DNA from: Callaeas wilsoni
Taxonomy: Eukaryota; Chordata; Aves; Passeriformes; Callaeidae
Direction of reading: 5' to 3'
Assembly (NCBI GenBank): GCA_013398955.1
Contig: VWPU01008520.1
Location: 124,001 to 188,000 of the forward strand
DNA length: 64,000 bases
Positions 39,600 to 53,147 of this stretch are shown in pieces. The notes under the pieces were generated by a model. That model ran no database searches, was not told the DNA's origin, and worked only from the letters and a program-made list of their open reading frames with translations. Position numbers and translations under genes: made by a program. Within the stretch, counting starts at the first letter, position 1; each line of letters starts with the position of its first letter.

Positions 39600-42500
39600 A
39601 AACACAACTGGGGTGTTTTCTTCGGAAATAGATTGTACTCTAAATAATGGCAACAAGTGTTTGTCCAAAAGTGAGCTGCAGACCTGATCCCACACGCTTG
39701 AGGTCATAGAACTGCTCAGATGAGTAGTCTGATTAGTTACTTATTTGAAAACAGTTACATTTTGCTAAATATTACTGTACTTCAGCCTACAGGCCTGATG
39801 TGCTCACTGGGATGAGCACATTTCCTGAGACGGGAGCGGAGGACTTGACCCCTCTTGCCATAAGGAGCAATTTCTTTTAACTGTAAGAAGGAATTAGCAT
39901 GCTGCCTTTTTATTGTTACTAATACTTGTGTCAGATGTGTTCTTTGTGGTTTACACAGCAATACTGATTTCACCTTCCTGGCATCAAAGGCTTACTGGAA
40001 CGAGCAGATAGTGTTTAGTTGCGGGGGAGAGTGGCAGCAATACAGAATGAAAGAGCACATTAATTGAATATGAATTATACTTCCAAGATTAATTCTGGAA
40101 AATTCTTCTAGTAATAAAAAAGTGGTCTCTTTAAACACTGTTACACAGTGTATGATTTCTGTAGTACCATTCATGTACTGTTGTATTAGGATTATTCTCA
40201 ACTTCTTTGGTAATTTTAGACTTCTTCAAACAAATTTGGGTAAGTGTTTATTACTATTATATAATATCATTATTTGGGGGAGCACTAACGTAACAAATGT
40301 CATCTTGTAGGCACCAAAAATAAAAGATAGTGGTTCTGACCATAACATTTCTGACAAGGCTTCCTGAAATTAGGCAGGCTGTGAGTCTACTCTGTTTTTC
40401 CTTTTGCAGTAATGGGGCAGATTGGAACAGTATAGGTAAGATTTTGTGTGTGCTGATGAGAGTTTTGTCATAGGTGTAGCGCTGCTGTCAGTGTCATCAC
40501 GTGTGAATGTAGTTTGGCCAAGCACAGCCAGTGCTGGCAGAGGTGACAGACCTGAGCTACAGCTTTACAAGCAGAGTTATATGAAAATATTTTGTATCAT
40601 ACATTGATAAAAATTATATTCCTAAGGTAGAAAAAATGTTTCATTACAGGTACAATAGAGGATGGATAAATATTTCTGAAAATTCTTAGAAATGTGTTAC
40701 TTAAGACAAAATATATCTTGTTGAAGTGACAGACTGAAAAATTACAATAGATTATGTTTTAAACAAAACATCCAAGTTTTTGTTCTCCCTTGTAGCATAC
40801 TCTCTAGGAGGGCACTCACACACCCTGGGGATCACAGAAACAGTGTCTTGGAATACACTTACACAGCAATCCATACAGGCTCAAACAGCTGGTTTTTAAT
40901 GCTTCAGGATATTGAAATCTTAATATTGCTTCAAACACAAGATAGAAATACACTCTCTTACATCATGCTTCAGATTTGGATGCTTCTCTGCACAAGTGCA
41001 TGGAAAAATGCATTTCAGTGGGCAACAAAAACCTATCTCCCCATTAGCAGAACAAAATGCTGGTTACGTTACATGAGTGCACGTGAAATGTGCATGAACT
41101 ATAACAGCACCACAGGAAACACAGGCTTTAAGTCAGAATGAGAAAGATAATTTTTATATCTACCTATATAGTGAGTTAATGTGCCAGGCAATGAGAAAAA
41201 TCAGCAGCTGAGTCTCAGTGCTATTGAAACAACACTGCCTACTCACTTGGTTCTTATTGCTATTGAGAGGTTATTTTGGCTTCTTAAACTGATTAATGTT
41301 ATTTCCTTTGGTATGAATTTTGATAGTCTTTTGACATTTCCATCTGTTCTTGTATTTCTTAAACAAAGATTGTTGTAATTTTTTTTTTTAAATCACACCA
41401 GTATAATAGCTTGAGAAGGAAACTTTTCACCTACTTTAAACAAACAAAAATAAAATGAACCCACTGACCTAATGTTTTACAAGAACCAGAGAGAAAAATC
41501 TGGGGGGAGACGGGGAGTTACTTCCAAGACACATTTCCCTGAAAACATGTTTTTTATTTAAGAAGCAGAGGTCAGATAAAAGCTTGTATAAGCTGTTCTT
41601 TGTTACTTTTGGAAAATAGTTTCATAAAGTGAAAAATTGTTTCCAAATTTAAGTTTGGTGTACCTCACTTTATTTGAACAATGGGAATTAAGAACTTTTT
41701 TCAAAAGAAAATTAGTTTTAACTCTCAGATGAAATTAATGTACAGAAAGGATTTTAAATCTGGCACACAGTGTCCAGGAATTGGGTTCAGATTATTTTTA
41801 TTCTAGTGCAAATTCAGTGTAATGCAAGAGTCATTTGTTATACCAAGGGACAAAGGCACATCTAATACCTGTAATTCATTATGGTCTGTTGGTATTCCTC
41901 TGATAACCTTTTATGGGGGCAGGAAGGAGGTTATTGTCACTTCTGCTGCAAATCTGTCCTGTCTGAGCAGCAGATGTAGTTGCCCCTTCTCTCATATATA
42001 TAAAAATATTTACATCCTCTATTTAATTTTGATATTGGTATAAGAAGCCAAACCAAGTCATCCATCTCTCACTGAAAGCATCTCAGTACCACTGATACTT
42101 TTCCCCAGCTTTGAGACTAAAGAAAAATTTTGTTCCACTAAATGAAAGCAATCAAGTGGTTAATCCTTTCAAGTGCAATTAGCAGCACTGACCTTCCTGT
42201 TCTTTAAATTGAGGGTCATGGGGAGGTAAAGGCCAGTTCTGGGCCTTTTCTTTCATATCAGAATACCCCTTCACTATCTCTTCTCTTTCCAAAAACATCA
42301 GAGACCAAGAGGGAAAAACAGGCTTCTGCTTCCATTAGCAGTAACTTAAACAGCCATAAGTTAAAGGGGGAGGAAAAGGAAGAGCATCTCTATCTCCTCT
42401 CTCAACAGAAGACATCTGGCCTCCTGGGGGGAGGCCCCAGATAACAAAGAACCTGTCAGTGCAAACCTCCGCGATGTGTTCAGAGAACCATTTTACCTGC

Positions 42501-45197
42501 AGTCTGGCTCATTCATTTCCTGCCACTGAAGCCATCTGCTTTTGCTTATTGTGAGTATTTTTGTTCTTTGTTTGGCCAGGAGCATGAAGTGGCTTCACTT
42601 TAGCATGCCTGTAAGCTTGGTCAGAGGGAGTATTTAATCCTTTTCTCAAAATGAATAAGAGAGGGAACTGCTGCAAAAAACAATCCCTTTCCTGGAAGGT
42701 AGCAGAAATGTCATCCAAGCCAAGGTTGAATAAAGGGTCATGTCAGTGCATGGGGTAAAGATACATTGAGATTGAAAAGAGATGCCAGCTTGGAATCTAC
42801 AGCACAACCTCCCAAAGCACTTGTAATCTTACCTCATTTAAATCCTTTGCTACTGCTTCTTGCAATTTTTGAGTCCATCTGGTTTTCCACGTAGTCTTCT
42901 TCAGGCCCAATTGCAGAGCAATACAAGGATCTGTTCTTACCTTTCCCTCACTCTGTGTTTCAGTACTTTGCCTAAATACTTTAAAAATCCATCTACATAA
43001 ATGATGGCTGTATAAAATGTAATGTGATATGAAAATCCATCCTCCCTATCTCCACCTTGGAAAGTGCCAAAAGAAGGAGAGGGAAATTTCCTATTAATTT
43101 CCCGTCATTTACTATAATTCAATTAATACACTCCCAGGTGCCATTAACTTGTGTCTCAGAGTATTCTAGGACACAAAAGTTAATGGTGATTGCAGCACAA
43201 TTACAACAGGGAAGCTTTCCCACTAAGATTAAAATATGTGTCAGTTAAACCCCTGATCTGCTGATACCAGAATACAAGGTCACCTACTAAGGTACTGAAG
43301 GACTCAACATAGTTCCTAAACTGTTATTTCTTGTCTTGAGGGACACGATTTTAGTAAAATTCCAATTTGTCATTAAGAATGTTAATTGTGACTGGTGAAA
43401 CTTGGTAATACCAACATTTAAAGGAAGTGTTTATATGCAAAATCTACCACATTGTTCCTGTTCGCTTGTTGGGAAAGATAACACATAGCTGCCATTTTAT
43501 GGGTTCTGAAGAGAAATGAGACGCTGTCAAGTTTTGAAAGTAGTGTATCACAGTGAAGTAAAACCACTCATAGTAGTGTGATTTCTTCACCCCTATCTGC
43601 CAGAAATAAATTCAAATAATTCTGAAGTTCCAGAGCAAGAGGTGGGAACTAATTCTCTAATGCAAAACAGACAGCAGACTGTATTTTCACCTCATGGAAA
43701 GTGGAAATTTTTGTCTAACTTTAGCAATACTGGTGCGGTTGCCACATGATTTTACTGCTGACTTCTCAGACCACTGGTGTTGCAATAGGATGTTTAGAAA
43801 CAGACCACAGAAGAGTGAACAGCAGAGAATGTGCTACAACAACGTACCCCAGACTGAGTCCTGCTCCATCTCTGATCCTGTGCACTGTGCTTCCCTTACC
43901 TGTAAAGGTAATTTCTGCCTCTGAATAAAAGTGTCTATCTATGAAGCTGGGCCCATAAGCCAGTTTAACTGGCATGAAATCTAAAAGCTTTAGTACAATT
44001 TCTGAAATTATTTGCTTTGGAGGTGGATACTAATGAACTGAAGAGAATCAAATTCCTTTAAATTTAAAAAAGCATCCTTTTGTCTTCTCTGCAGAAGAAC
44101 AATACTTTGGGATCCGGCAAAAGAAGTTTGCTCAAGCTGAAACTCAGCCTTCATTTCATTTCCTTTCCTAATGTTAAATAAAAACTCTGTATTTTGAGAA
44201 CATCATAATGTTTTATTTCTTTCAAAAAATATTTTTGAGGTTTCAGTTTCATGACTAAATTGCTTGCCAAATGCAGCATGAATTTCAGCTGACCTGAAGC
44301 TGCATTTTCTAGTGATTAGTCTATGTAGCGGAAACATGCAGTATAGTTTTTCTGTTCATGGGTTTCCTTTGGGCAGAATCAATGCTACAGTCTCTTTTTT
44401 TTTCATATTTACAGCAGACAAGGAAGCAACTTGATACAGCTTCAATTGTCACAAACATCATGTAACACACCTCAGTCTGCTTGAAGCAGTTGGATCACAT
44501 TACTTCATCTTTTAACTTCACACGTGTCTGAGCATGGTTACAATATTGGCTTTGATCTGCGTACCTGTATTGGTTAAGAATACAAAAGTTCTTGAATTCT
44601 ATTCTATCATGACTGTGTTGGCAAAAAAATATAACATAGAAACCTTTACATCACCAAAAGTTTCCTCTTTTCCTTAAATATGGCTTACATTTTCTGGGAA
44701 ACTGGTTTAAAATCAATGCCTGAAGCAGCTGCCAGGGAATTTGCCAACAAAGTTGTAGTGTCAGACCCCTGAATGCAGAATGCTAAGGCAGGCATGGCTG
44801 AGCTGATTTTGCTCATTTTAAAAGGAGAATTCATTGAAAAAAGAATGTAGTAAGAAACAAAAAAAATGCTTGAATTTTTTGAAGCCCATGAAAACTAACA
44901 GTAGATTCAAGCAATCAAGGTAACATGCAATACTTCAGGTGTTCCAACATGGTCTGATGGCAATGGCCAGGATTTGTTTTTCTAGGCCTCTGTGAAGTTC
45001 TGCCCTCTGTATATAGGCAGTGGTCATTTTCAGCTAAATATGTGCCTATGTATATTCATCTTTGAGGCACTGATTTAGAAAAGACATTTCTTGTTTATAT
45101 TTCTATATGTTGGCACTTTTCTTGTGAGAAATTAATATATCATAACTGACACTGTACTAAACTCTGTCACTGTCTTTTAGTACCTTGTTTTGTTTAC
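39600..45197. other. Intergenic stretch between DTWD1 and the NNT-like pseudogene
   Basis: Mostly AT-rich, no convincing gene. The last exon of NNT should lie near its right end on the minus strand but I could not find it. A possible terminal exon on the plus strand is listed at 44095. Confidence 0.4.
44095..44171 (+). other. Possible 3' terminal exon of an unknown transcript
   Basis: A strong acceptor (TTTTGTCTTCTCTGCAG) is followed by 24 codons reading EQYFGIRQKKFAQAETQPSF and a few more residues, then TAA, with AATAAA six bases later (44177-44182). The compact acceptor-stop-polyA layout is typical of a terminal exon, for example of a DTWD1 read-through or a lncRNA. The peptide is not recognised. 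Confidence 0.25.
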
Positions 45198-45300
45198 CAG
45201 AGTTCCAGTATTGGCATGCCACTGATAACAAAATTGGGATCTTCCTGTGCTGCTGAGTTTACTGTGTCATTTGCACCAATGACCAGAGCCAAGTCTGTAT
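45198..45300 (-). pseudogene. NNT-like exon, NADP-binding domain III
   Basis: 103 bp between CTGAG and a GTAAAC donor. The frame reads [20 protein letters not shown] and then [13 protein letters not shown], nearly identical to the NADP-binding loop of NNT (GANDTVN). There is no stop or frameshift in this block. It is the leftmost piece found. Confidence 0.9.
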
Positions 45301-48300
45301 CTCAGACAAAAAGGAAATATATTACAAAATGTGTTATTATGAAAGGAAAAGCCACTGCTTCAAGTTATCAAGACAACACCAAAGCACATTAATCAAGCAT
45401 ACAATAAATGATGACAGTTTGTTGTTTCATCTGAATGAAAAAATTAAATCCATCTGTTGGTGTTCAAACCTAGAATCCAATCTTGGCAGTTCCATGTGCT
45501 AATGAAAACTATTAAAAAATTTTCATACATTCTCTATGCAAGATATCATAAAAATAAATACTCCTAAGACTTAAGAGGCAGTGTTACGCAAGGCCGTGGT
45601 GAGGTCACTAAATAGAGCACATGTGTGGCATCCGAGGATGACGTGCGTTGTGTTATCCACACGGAGCGTGTCAACACTGCTCGCTTACCGGCCAAACCTC
45701 CAACCTCTGCTCTGTTCAGCTCCTCAAGTCCACGGCTCTGTATGCTGGATGCACTCCATTTACACCCAATCCACTGTGGTACAGGAATTGACATTTTAGT
45801 AATTCAAGAGATTCCACCACTTAAGATAGTAGAACACAGCTCTAAAAATTGCTAATAATTCCTAAAATCTCTAGCCATGCTGGTCATGAATGGTATATTT
45901 CTAGAGTAACTCGACTGATAAAAATACAGGGTTTAGTTTAGAGCTTTAGCACCAGCAGTATAAAATAGATTTCCCTTATCCTCCTCATGCTCATTGAATC
46001 CTTCAAGGAACTCTTAATAAGCTTGTGAAATATGACATCTGCTCAAGAAGCACTAATCCCTCTACTCAACATACCTACTCATGTGCCTTCCAATTTTTTT
46101 TCCTTTTTTTTAAATTGTTCACAGTTTGCCCAGTAAAGTCAAGCTTAATGGTCTGTACATCGGTTCAGTCTCCTAGAGTCTGTATTAAAATCAGCACCAT
46201 GTTAGAGCTTCCATTTCTCTAGACCTTTCTAACCACAGGGCTGGCTATGCCTCCCAGGAGCCTGGCAACCAGAGAAGGATGTTTGGCTGTACCATTTTCC
46301 TGTCTTCTGCAACAGCCCTGCGAGCGACTGAGGTGCATGAGCCAAAGGAATTTAGCGTACTGGTACATGGAGAACAACATCCAGGTCTAGGGCAACCATA
46401 GGTCTACTTTGAGCATAGAAAGGAATAAAAGCAGTCTAATACAGAAATGTCTGATTTCCCTGCTGTTTCCAAGTTCCTAAAATGCATGCAAATGTAATGT
46501 CAACAAACTTACAGCATCAGATACATCAACGCAAGCAGATTATCCTCATTGACAGCAGTGAAGATACATCTATTTCAGATATTTATGAAACACAAATACA
46601 TAATGTTGTCTTTCCAATCTGATTTTATAGGATAAATGGTGACTCAAACATTTTAGGATTGTCAGCTGAAAACATTTGACATTGAGTCTTCTAGAAGCAG
46701 GAAATTCAAGATCCCATGGTACTAAACTTAGCTTGTAAATCTTCCTTTAAGAACTATCATCTGCACAGTTGCTTAGAACAAAATCATTTAGCTTGCCTCC
46801 CATCCATTAAAGCTGGATCCAGTGATGCAAAGCAGCTCTAAACCAGATAAAGCAGTGAAGAACTCTTCTGTGAAGGAAATATGGTCAGTGCAAGGTGATA
46901 GAAAGATCTGAAAAGGTGCTGTTGAAATTACCAGATCCCCACCTGTCAGTGACCTACATAGTCTCCAGTTTAATACCTGGCAGCCTCAGAAGGAAGTGAA
47001 AGGCAGAGGCAGTATAGAGCCATCTTTGCCTTTCCTACTAATGCTACAGCTCATACGGATCTCCAGAGAAATTATTACAGATGTTATAGCCTTCCTTACT
47101 TATGCAGTGTGGAATATATTAGGAAAGATTTGCCATCCTTGCAAACTTAGGACTTACACCAAAAAAAAAAAATCCAAAAGAGACCATTAAGTGAGTGAAA
47201 ATTAAAACCACAAATCATTAACACCCTAAACATTGATTTTTTTATGTGTATATTTTTAACAATGCAGCATTCCACTTGGAATTCACTATTTTATTACAAG
47301 TAAAGCCTCTGACCCTTTTAAAAATAATTTCTTTAATCTTCAGGGGAAGAGTATATCAACATCTTGACTAATAACAAATTTCTAGGGCTTTGAGTGTTTT
47401 CTGTTGGATTTTTTTAATGTGACTATACCAAATGAACTGCACTTAACATTTCTTTCTACAGCAGCCTGCTTTGCTGGGGGAGGCACTTTGGCAATTCTCT
47501 TCCTTTTTTTCCATATCCCTCTCCTCTCAGAGGCCCCTCATCGTGATGACCCATTCATTTGGCTACGGGCTGCATGCAGCTGCCTCTGAGAGAAGCCAAC
47601 TGTATTCCTGGGTCAGCTGGAGAAGTGGGCTTCATTACAGCTGTAGGGAGGTACAGCACTTCCAGCGCCTGTGACTTCGGGCACAGAAGACCCAGGCTTC
47701 CCCCCAGGTTTCAGCAGAGGTGCAGAACATATCAGCTGGCTACATAGCAAGTGCTCAATTGCTTCAGGCAATCCAGTGCACAAAAACTATTATATTTAAG
47801 GATTTTCTGCTACATATTTGGAACCATTGTCTTTTGTTCACATGCCTTCATAGGCATTTGCAATTTTTTATAATGAAAGAGGAATGATTAGCTGGCACAT
47901 TTCAACATAGGGGCTTATACTGTGCTGTAGATGGGATGCATGAAAACTGAATGTTTCCTGGTTTCCATTAATCTTTTCCATGTATTATTTATCCTACAGA
48001 AATTAAACTGTCCTGAAATACCGTGACACAAATTTTTTTGTTATTGTTGCAATTGAAAATGAATGTTGGCCAAAGCTTGCCATTCTTAGAGAAATCTCAG
48101 AGTGAATAGCTGATTACCCTGCATAAATCTTGGCAGTGCTGGGTTACCCATTTTTAGGAAAAGCAAAATTGGGAGGGTTTCTTAATGAGAATTAACACAA
48201 TGAGAGAGGCCCAGTGAAGTAATTTCAGTGACTTCATCTCAATTTCTTTGCTATAAACCAGTACTATTCAAAGGGTAAAAAACCAAAACCATTTAGGTTT

Positions 48301-48899
48301 GGGGGCAATTCTTTGTATTTCCACTATCCCAGTCCTGAACAGAAGGCCTTCATTATTTTTTAAGATGAGGAAAACTCCCAGAAGAGTTCACGGATATCAA
48401 GTGAGTCATTCATTAAGGTCTAATCATAAAGAACAGGACTGACTTACATTGGAGGTGGAACATACATCAGTTGCAAAACCTCAAAATTTCAGGATATGAC
48501 AAATTGTGTAAACCTGATGAATTAGTCTTAGGGCCTTGATTAACCCTTTTGCCTTCTGCTGTTATCATTACCGAAGAATGAGTGCTATAATACTACCAAG
48601 GCGTATGCTCTGAAGCTGACTAATGATTGTAAAGGTCTGTATTTATGGGCAAAACCAAGAAAGGAATGACTGCTAACATCAGATGAGATACAGGTGGCAT
48701 TTAAGGAGAGAAGAGGTATTTAACAGTTTTAGTATTTGGATTACAAATGTGAATTGGATAGATTCAAAGGAAGCGGGAACAGGATTTTGACATGATTAAT
48801 GTGAAGTGAACAGTGAAATATGCAGCGTTACTCAAGATGTGAGGTAGCTTGGAAAGCCTGCTGTTGAGTAATTTGAACAGCAAATATCTGAACTCTCAC

Positions 48900-49051
48900 C
48901 CAGGGTAATGATAGAATCAGACTCCTTTAGCTCTTCAATAGCTTGGTCTAATCCAGCTTCAGTGCAAGTTCCAACAACTTCCATAGGTTTCCTTCCTGCT
49001 GTAGATGCTGTGCCATATCCACCCAAAAGTGACATTTGGCAAAGATCAAGC
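48900..49051 (-). pseudogene. NNT-like exon, start of domain III
   Basis: The frame reads [20 protein letters not shown] and then [18 protein letters not shown], ending ITLG at a GTGAGA donor. This matches the NNT linker with GGYGTTSTAGGKPMEI. Just upstream, SLPNV is in another frame, so one extra base in the A/T run at 49025-49028 appears to shift the frame (NNT has SLANV-ILGG). Confidence 0.88.
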
Positions 49052-49970
49052 CTAAATGTGAATATATTAAATGAGTATATTGGTCAAAACAACACTTCCA
49101 GTTCCATTAAAAGAATCCCAAAATAAACAGTTCGTTTGTTCATTTGCTGTAAGTTCCCATGTAGTTTGTTTGGGAAGTCAGACTGCATTATTTTTCAGCT
49201 CATTAAAGTTTACTTTAACAAGCTGTGAAGCTGATACAGAAATGGTTCAACAGTTCAATATTGCATTGCCTTTTTTTTTTTTTTTAAAGCTTCAGGATCC
49301 CACTTGGCATAAAAATTACATTTCAAACAGATTTTCAGATACGCTTTGGAGAAAACCTTGTTTTTCAGACATTTTTAAACAATTTCTCTTCTCCTCCCTA
49401 AACTACCTTAACATTTTTTGCTAGCAAAACAAAGATGTTCCTTGTTTAAATAACATTTCCCATCTTGCATGTTATGAAACAGCACATTTCACATTTCCTC
49501 AAAGCCAGTTGCTGGGTGAGATATTTCAGTGAAGGCCATTCAGTGTTTTATAAAATATTAAGTTACATGGCTGGTTTCACGAGTAAATTACATTGCTGTT
49601 ATTGTTTTTTCTAGTTGTTTTTAAAGTTCAGTTGCCAGATTTAGTGTACTAGGAACTGTTTACATACAGCAGGGCTAGAACTAGAGCAAAACCATGCAAG
49701 TTCTCTTATGGCATAAGATCACCACTTCAATCAGAAGGAATCAACTGTCTCAAGCCACTGGTTTGTACTCCGTGCCAACATGTGAGTGCCAGTCATGACC
49801 CAGTGTGTGACCAGCCAGAACTGAACTGATGGCACATCCACACTGATCAGTGAAGTGCCACGTGGAAGTGCTTGAGCTGTGGGTAAAGGAGCTACTAAAA
49901 AGCAGGGTAAAGATGAGGAAGAGCTCTCCTAGCACATATACATTGCTTGCAATCCCTCAGTGGGCTGGAT

Positions 49971-50061
49971 ATCTCTATAGTGTTACACATCATGCAACCG
50001 AGACATTTGCATGTCTTTGGTGCAAATGTCTCGGTTGCATGATGTGTAACACTATAGAGAT
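49971..50061. repeat. Perfect inverted repeat, 41-bp arms, 9-nt loop
   Basis: The left arm (49971-50011) begins ATCTCTATAGTG and ends GACATTTGCA. The right arm (50021-50061) is its exact reverse complement at all 41 positions. The loop is TGTCTTTGG. The RNA would fold to a 41-bp perfect hairpin. It lies in an intron of the NNT-like pseudogene and no terminal duplications or transposon words are seen. Confidence 0.97.
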
Positions 50062-51059
50062 TTAATGCTGATTAAATTTTGCTGTCATTGGCATTTTAGG
50101 AGTTTGTTTGCCAAATTTTAATTCTAGAAAACCCACCAGACATCTATATCCAGTTGTCATAACTTCATTTTTTATACTACCAGTAAGAGCAACATTCTGT
50201 CAGGGAGCCAGTCCAGTCATCCAATCTCCTGCAAAATCTTATTTGTAAAAGTTTCCTAAGTCGATGCCTTTGTCTTTTTTCACACAGAAAAGAGGACAAA
50301 CTAGTGGAATTTCCTTACCACACACACAATGCATGACAGGATAGCTCCATCCAGAAGAACCAATTAAGACACCCACAATTGTCAAGGCCGGTGTCAAGAA
50401 AGCATTCTACACACAAGGCTCAGCCAGAGTGACTGTTTGGTATTTGAGTAACAGGCATAGCTGCTCCACCTACAGCTGTCAGCCCCTGCAATCTAGTATG
50501 CACCACATAAGGGAAATAAAAATTGAATTAATATTGCAAGAAATTATATCATTCCTAAAATATTTAATAAGTGAAATAAAAGCAAATAAAAGTTGATTTA
50601 ATCACCCGGCTAGCAGAAGATTGATACCTATGACCACTATTGGGTTTGGTCATGTAAGCAAATATGCCTTTAGAATTTTTGCTCAAAGATTACACAGGCA
50701 TAATAGGAGCTGAAATCATTCGTTGCTTTGCAGGACAAGACCCTTACTCTCTTATTTCTGTCCAAAACCAGCCCACAGTTAGAGCAATGGCTAGGCTTAC
50801 ATATACATTTGACTAGATAAACATCCACAGCTTATTTTACAGCACTGCTGCTGGCTAGAAAGTTGGATCTCTGCAGTGTGGTTTGAGGGATCCTACGAGA
50901 TCTTACAGACTTGTTAAGGAATTTCTGTAAGGCTAGATAAACATTCTGCAGAGTGCTTTGTTGATTCCTCATAGTTTATGCCAATTTTTTCCATTAACAT
51001 GCAAGACTGCCTTGTGGAGAGTAATCAGGAAGTGCTGGATGGGCATGCAAAAAACTTAC

Positions 51060-51257
51060 ATTTGCAATGAAACGGTTCAAGAATTTCTCTCTGGAGACTT
51101 CTCCCATGATTGAACAGAATCCTGTAACACCAAGACAGCATACCAATCCAGAGGTGCAGCTTGGACTCAAAGCAAAAATTGATCATACTAGCCATGGATG
51201 CTGTCAACAAGCCAGCAAGTGGTGCCTGAGGAAGAAATGGTGCCAAGTTCAGCACAC
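51060..51257 (-). pseudogene. NNT-like exon, membrane domain
   Basis: 198 bp from CACTTCCAG to a GTAAGT donor. Its first two bases complete a glycine with the single G left by 52042-52276, the correct phase. It reads VLNLAPFLPQAPLAGLLTAS and then MINFCFE, aligned to NNT [20 protein letters not shown]. At about 51135-51150 the homology moves to another frame (CCLGVTGFCSIMG, compare CLGSVSALSAVMG), a frameshift. The last part is very diverged. Confidence 0.85.
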
Positions 51258-52041
51258 CTGGAAGTGAGCGTGGCTGCTCTAATGCTGTATTGCCTTTAGC
51301 ACTAAAATAGTTTTAATGCTAAAGCACTAGACATTAAGACAGAGTATGGTACAGAATAAAATTACCAAAGATACTAATCTTCTTGGTGATTAGTTTAGCT
51401 GAAGGAAAGATCCACCAATTTCAGATAGAAGACAAAATGTTAGGAATTTCTTTGGAAGGAATTCTCAGAAATTAAAGTGTTCCAGCTCCTTTTCCTGTCA
51501 CAGTCTCTGACTCCTTCTATATCAGCCTTGTTAATTATAAGAAAACAGTTTGATATGATTGCTTTGTAATGTCAAATAGGACAGCAATTACACAGAACAT
51601 GAAGTTTCAATAGCTGTATAACTTCACAGTAGGAAATAATTGCTACTTAGGGACCTAAAAGATCTCTTACTACAATTCCTCTAGCCAAGCTGTTCACATG
51701 AGTCCCTTAGGAGTAAAGCTCTATGGAGTCTAAGTCAGATTCTCAGTTAAACAAACACTGTTTAGCAAATCCAGAAGGAAAAAAAAACCCTTGAGACCAA
51801 GATCAGCATCTCTCCTAATAAACACAAAAGCCAAAGTCTCTAACCTCCTCTTCCTTGTGTTACAGTCCTACCAAATTTGTTAAGCTAAATTGTGTAGGAC
51901 TGCTTCCCTCCCTTTGTAAAGGGCCTAAGATAATTATGCCCCAGCTCCTGCTAGGATCCAGCTGGATTTTGAGGAAGACAGAAAAGGGCCTCTAGTAAAC
52001 TGCATTCTAAATTTCATATGACAGACTACAGTAGAGAGTAC

Positions 52042-52276
52042 CCGGCAATTTTACAAAAGTCACTAAACAAGCACTGAAAGCTACACCCCAATAGAGTGCC
52101 CAGATATGCCACAATTTTGAGCATGCTGGCAGAAGGATGAATATCAAGGTGTGGATATTTAGTCTCGTACTTGGCAGTTCATGTGAGAGTTGCTGCTGCC
52201 AAACCAACCAGACTGTGAAATGCAGCTACAGGCTGAGGAAGGTCAGAGATTTCAATTCATTTTGCAATGGTAAGAC
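52042..52276 (-). pseudogene. NNT-like exon, membrane domain, two stops and a frameshift
   Basis: 235 bp from TTTTGCAG to GTACTC. It reads LTIAK, stop, [20 protein letters not shown], then after a second stop AKYETKYPHLD and MLKIVAYLGT, a striking match to NNT [20 protein letters not shown]. The stops are TGA at 52257-52259 (where NNT has arginine, so a CGA-to-TGA change is likely) and TGA at 52179-52181. At the C run 52086-52089 two bases are missing, after which GVAFSACLVTFVKLPG continues in another frame. Confidence 0.95.
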
Positions 52277-53147
52277 CTGCAAAATTAAATTATTTAGATC
52301 CAAAATGAAATATTAAATTGTGTTTCATACTCAAAGCATAAAAAGTCCATTGAGCAAGAAATGACTGTTTACTTATGTTGTTTTCCTCTTCATACAATGA
52401 GTTAGAAATATAATAGTTATAGGAAATTTTAACCTAATTTAAGTCTTTTCCAAAAATACATTGCTAGAACATTTTGAGATGACAACTTGTAAGAAGCAGA
52501 GCCAGAACAGCTCCTTTGAAGCCACTGTTTCTCATGTATGGGAGAGAGTTGTGTGGATGTACCCGCCAGAGTTTCCAAACACATTTTGCCTACAGAGAAT
52601 CATGGCAGGCAAAACAGCTCTGGATGCCTTAGAAGACTGCCACAATCTAAGTGAGAAACTGGCAGAGTAGTGCCTTCCCCTCTTCTCTCTTACCAAGTTT
52701 CAGGCTCCACTTTTGAGAATTTCTATTGGCCTCCATAGTATTGGATACAAAATCCTCCTTAACAAATCAGCATTAAAACGAACTTAAAACTTTCAAACGT
52801 TTCTTTTCCCATAAATTTATTGTAATTTAGATCAACTGAGGCAGTTGGTAAATTCATAAGAAGAAAATTGTTTCATGTAAGAAAACAAAGAGGAAGTTCC
52901 AAAACCATCTAACTAGATCAGTGCTTTTGGAAACAACAGCTTTTCATTTCAGAACAATATTTGATTTGAACAAAACAAACTTTTTATCAGCGATTAAGAT
53001 CTTTCACCCCTTAGATAGAAGTGCCACCTTTAGGAATTTATGTCTTATATCTACTACACACTTTCCTATCCTCTCAAAGAAGAGGAAATTAATCAATACA
53101 AGGATGCTGTGGATTGAGAACATTTACCTTGCAAGAAGTGCACATGC

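Noticed and set aside
43766..43975. Possible last exon of the NNT-like pseudogene
   Set aside because: Only scattered residues resemble NNT and no frame aligns over more than a few positions.
45560..45800. GC-richer block with open frames on both strands
   Set aside because: No family recognised; the frames are mutual shadows.
46200..46390. Possible NNT-like exon for the HPVAGRMPG segment
   Set aside because: It lies in the right order, but the similarity needs several gaps and frame changes and could be chance.
49740..49990. Possible NNT-like membrane exon (VDVPSVQ)
   Set aside because: The match is a few residues, and the exon at 51060-51257 already seems to cover that part of NNT.
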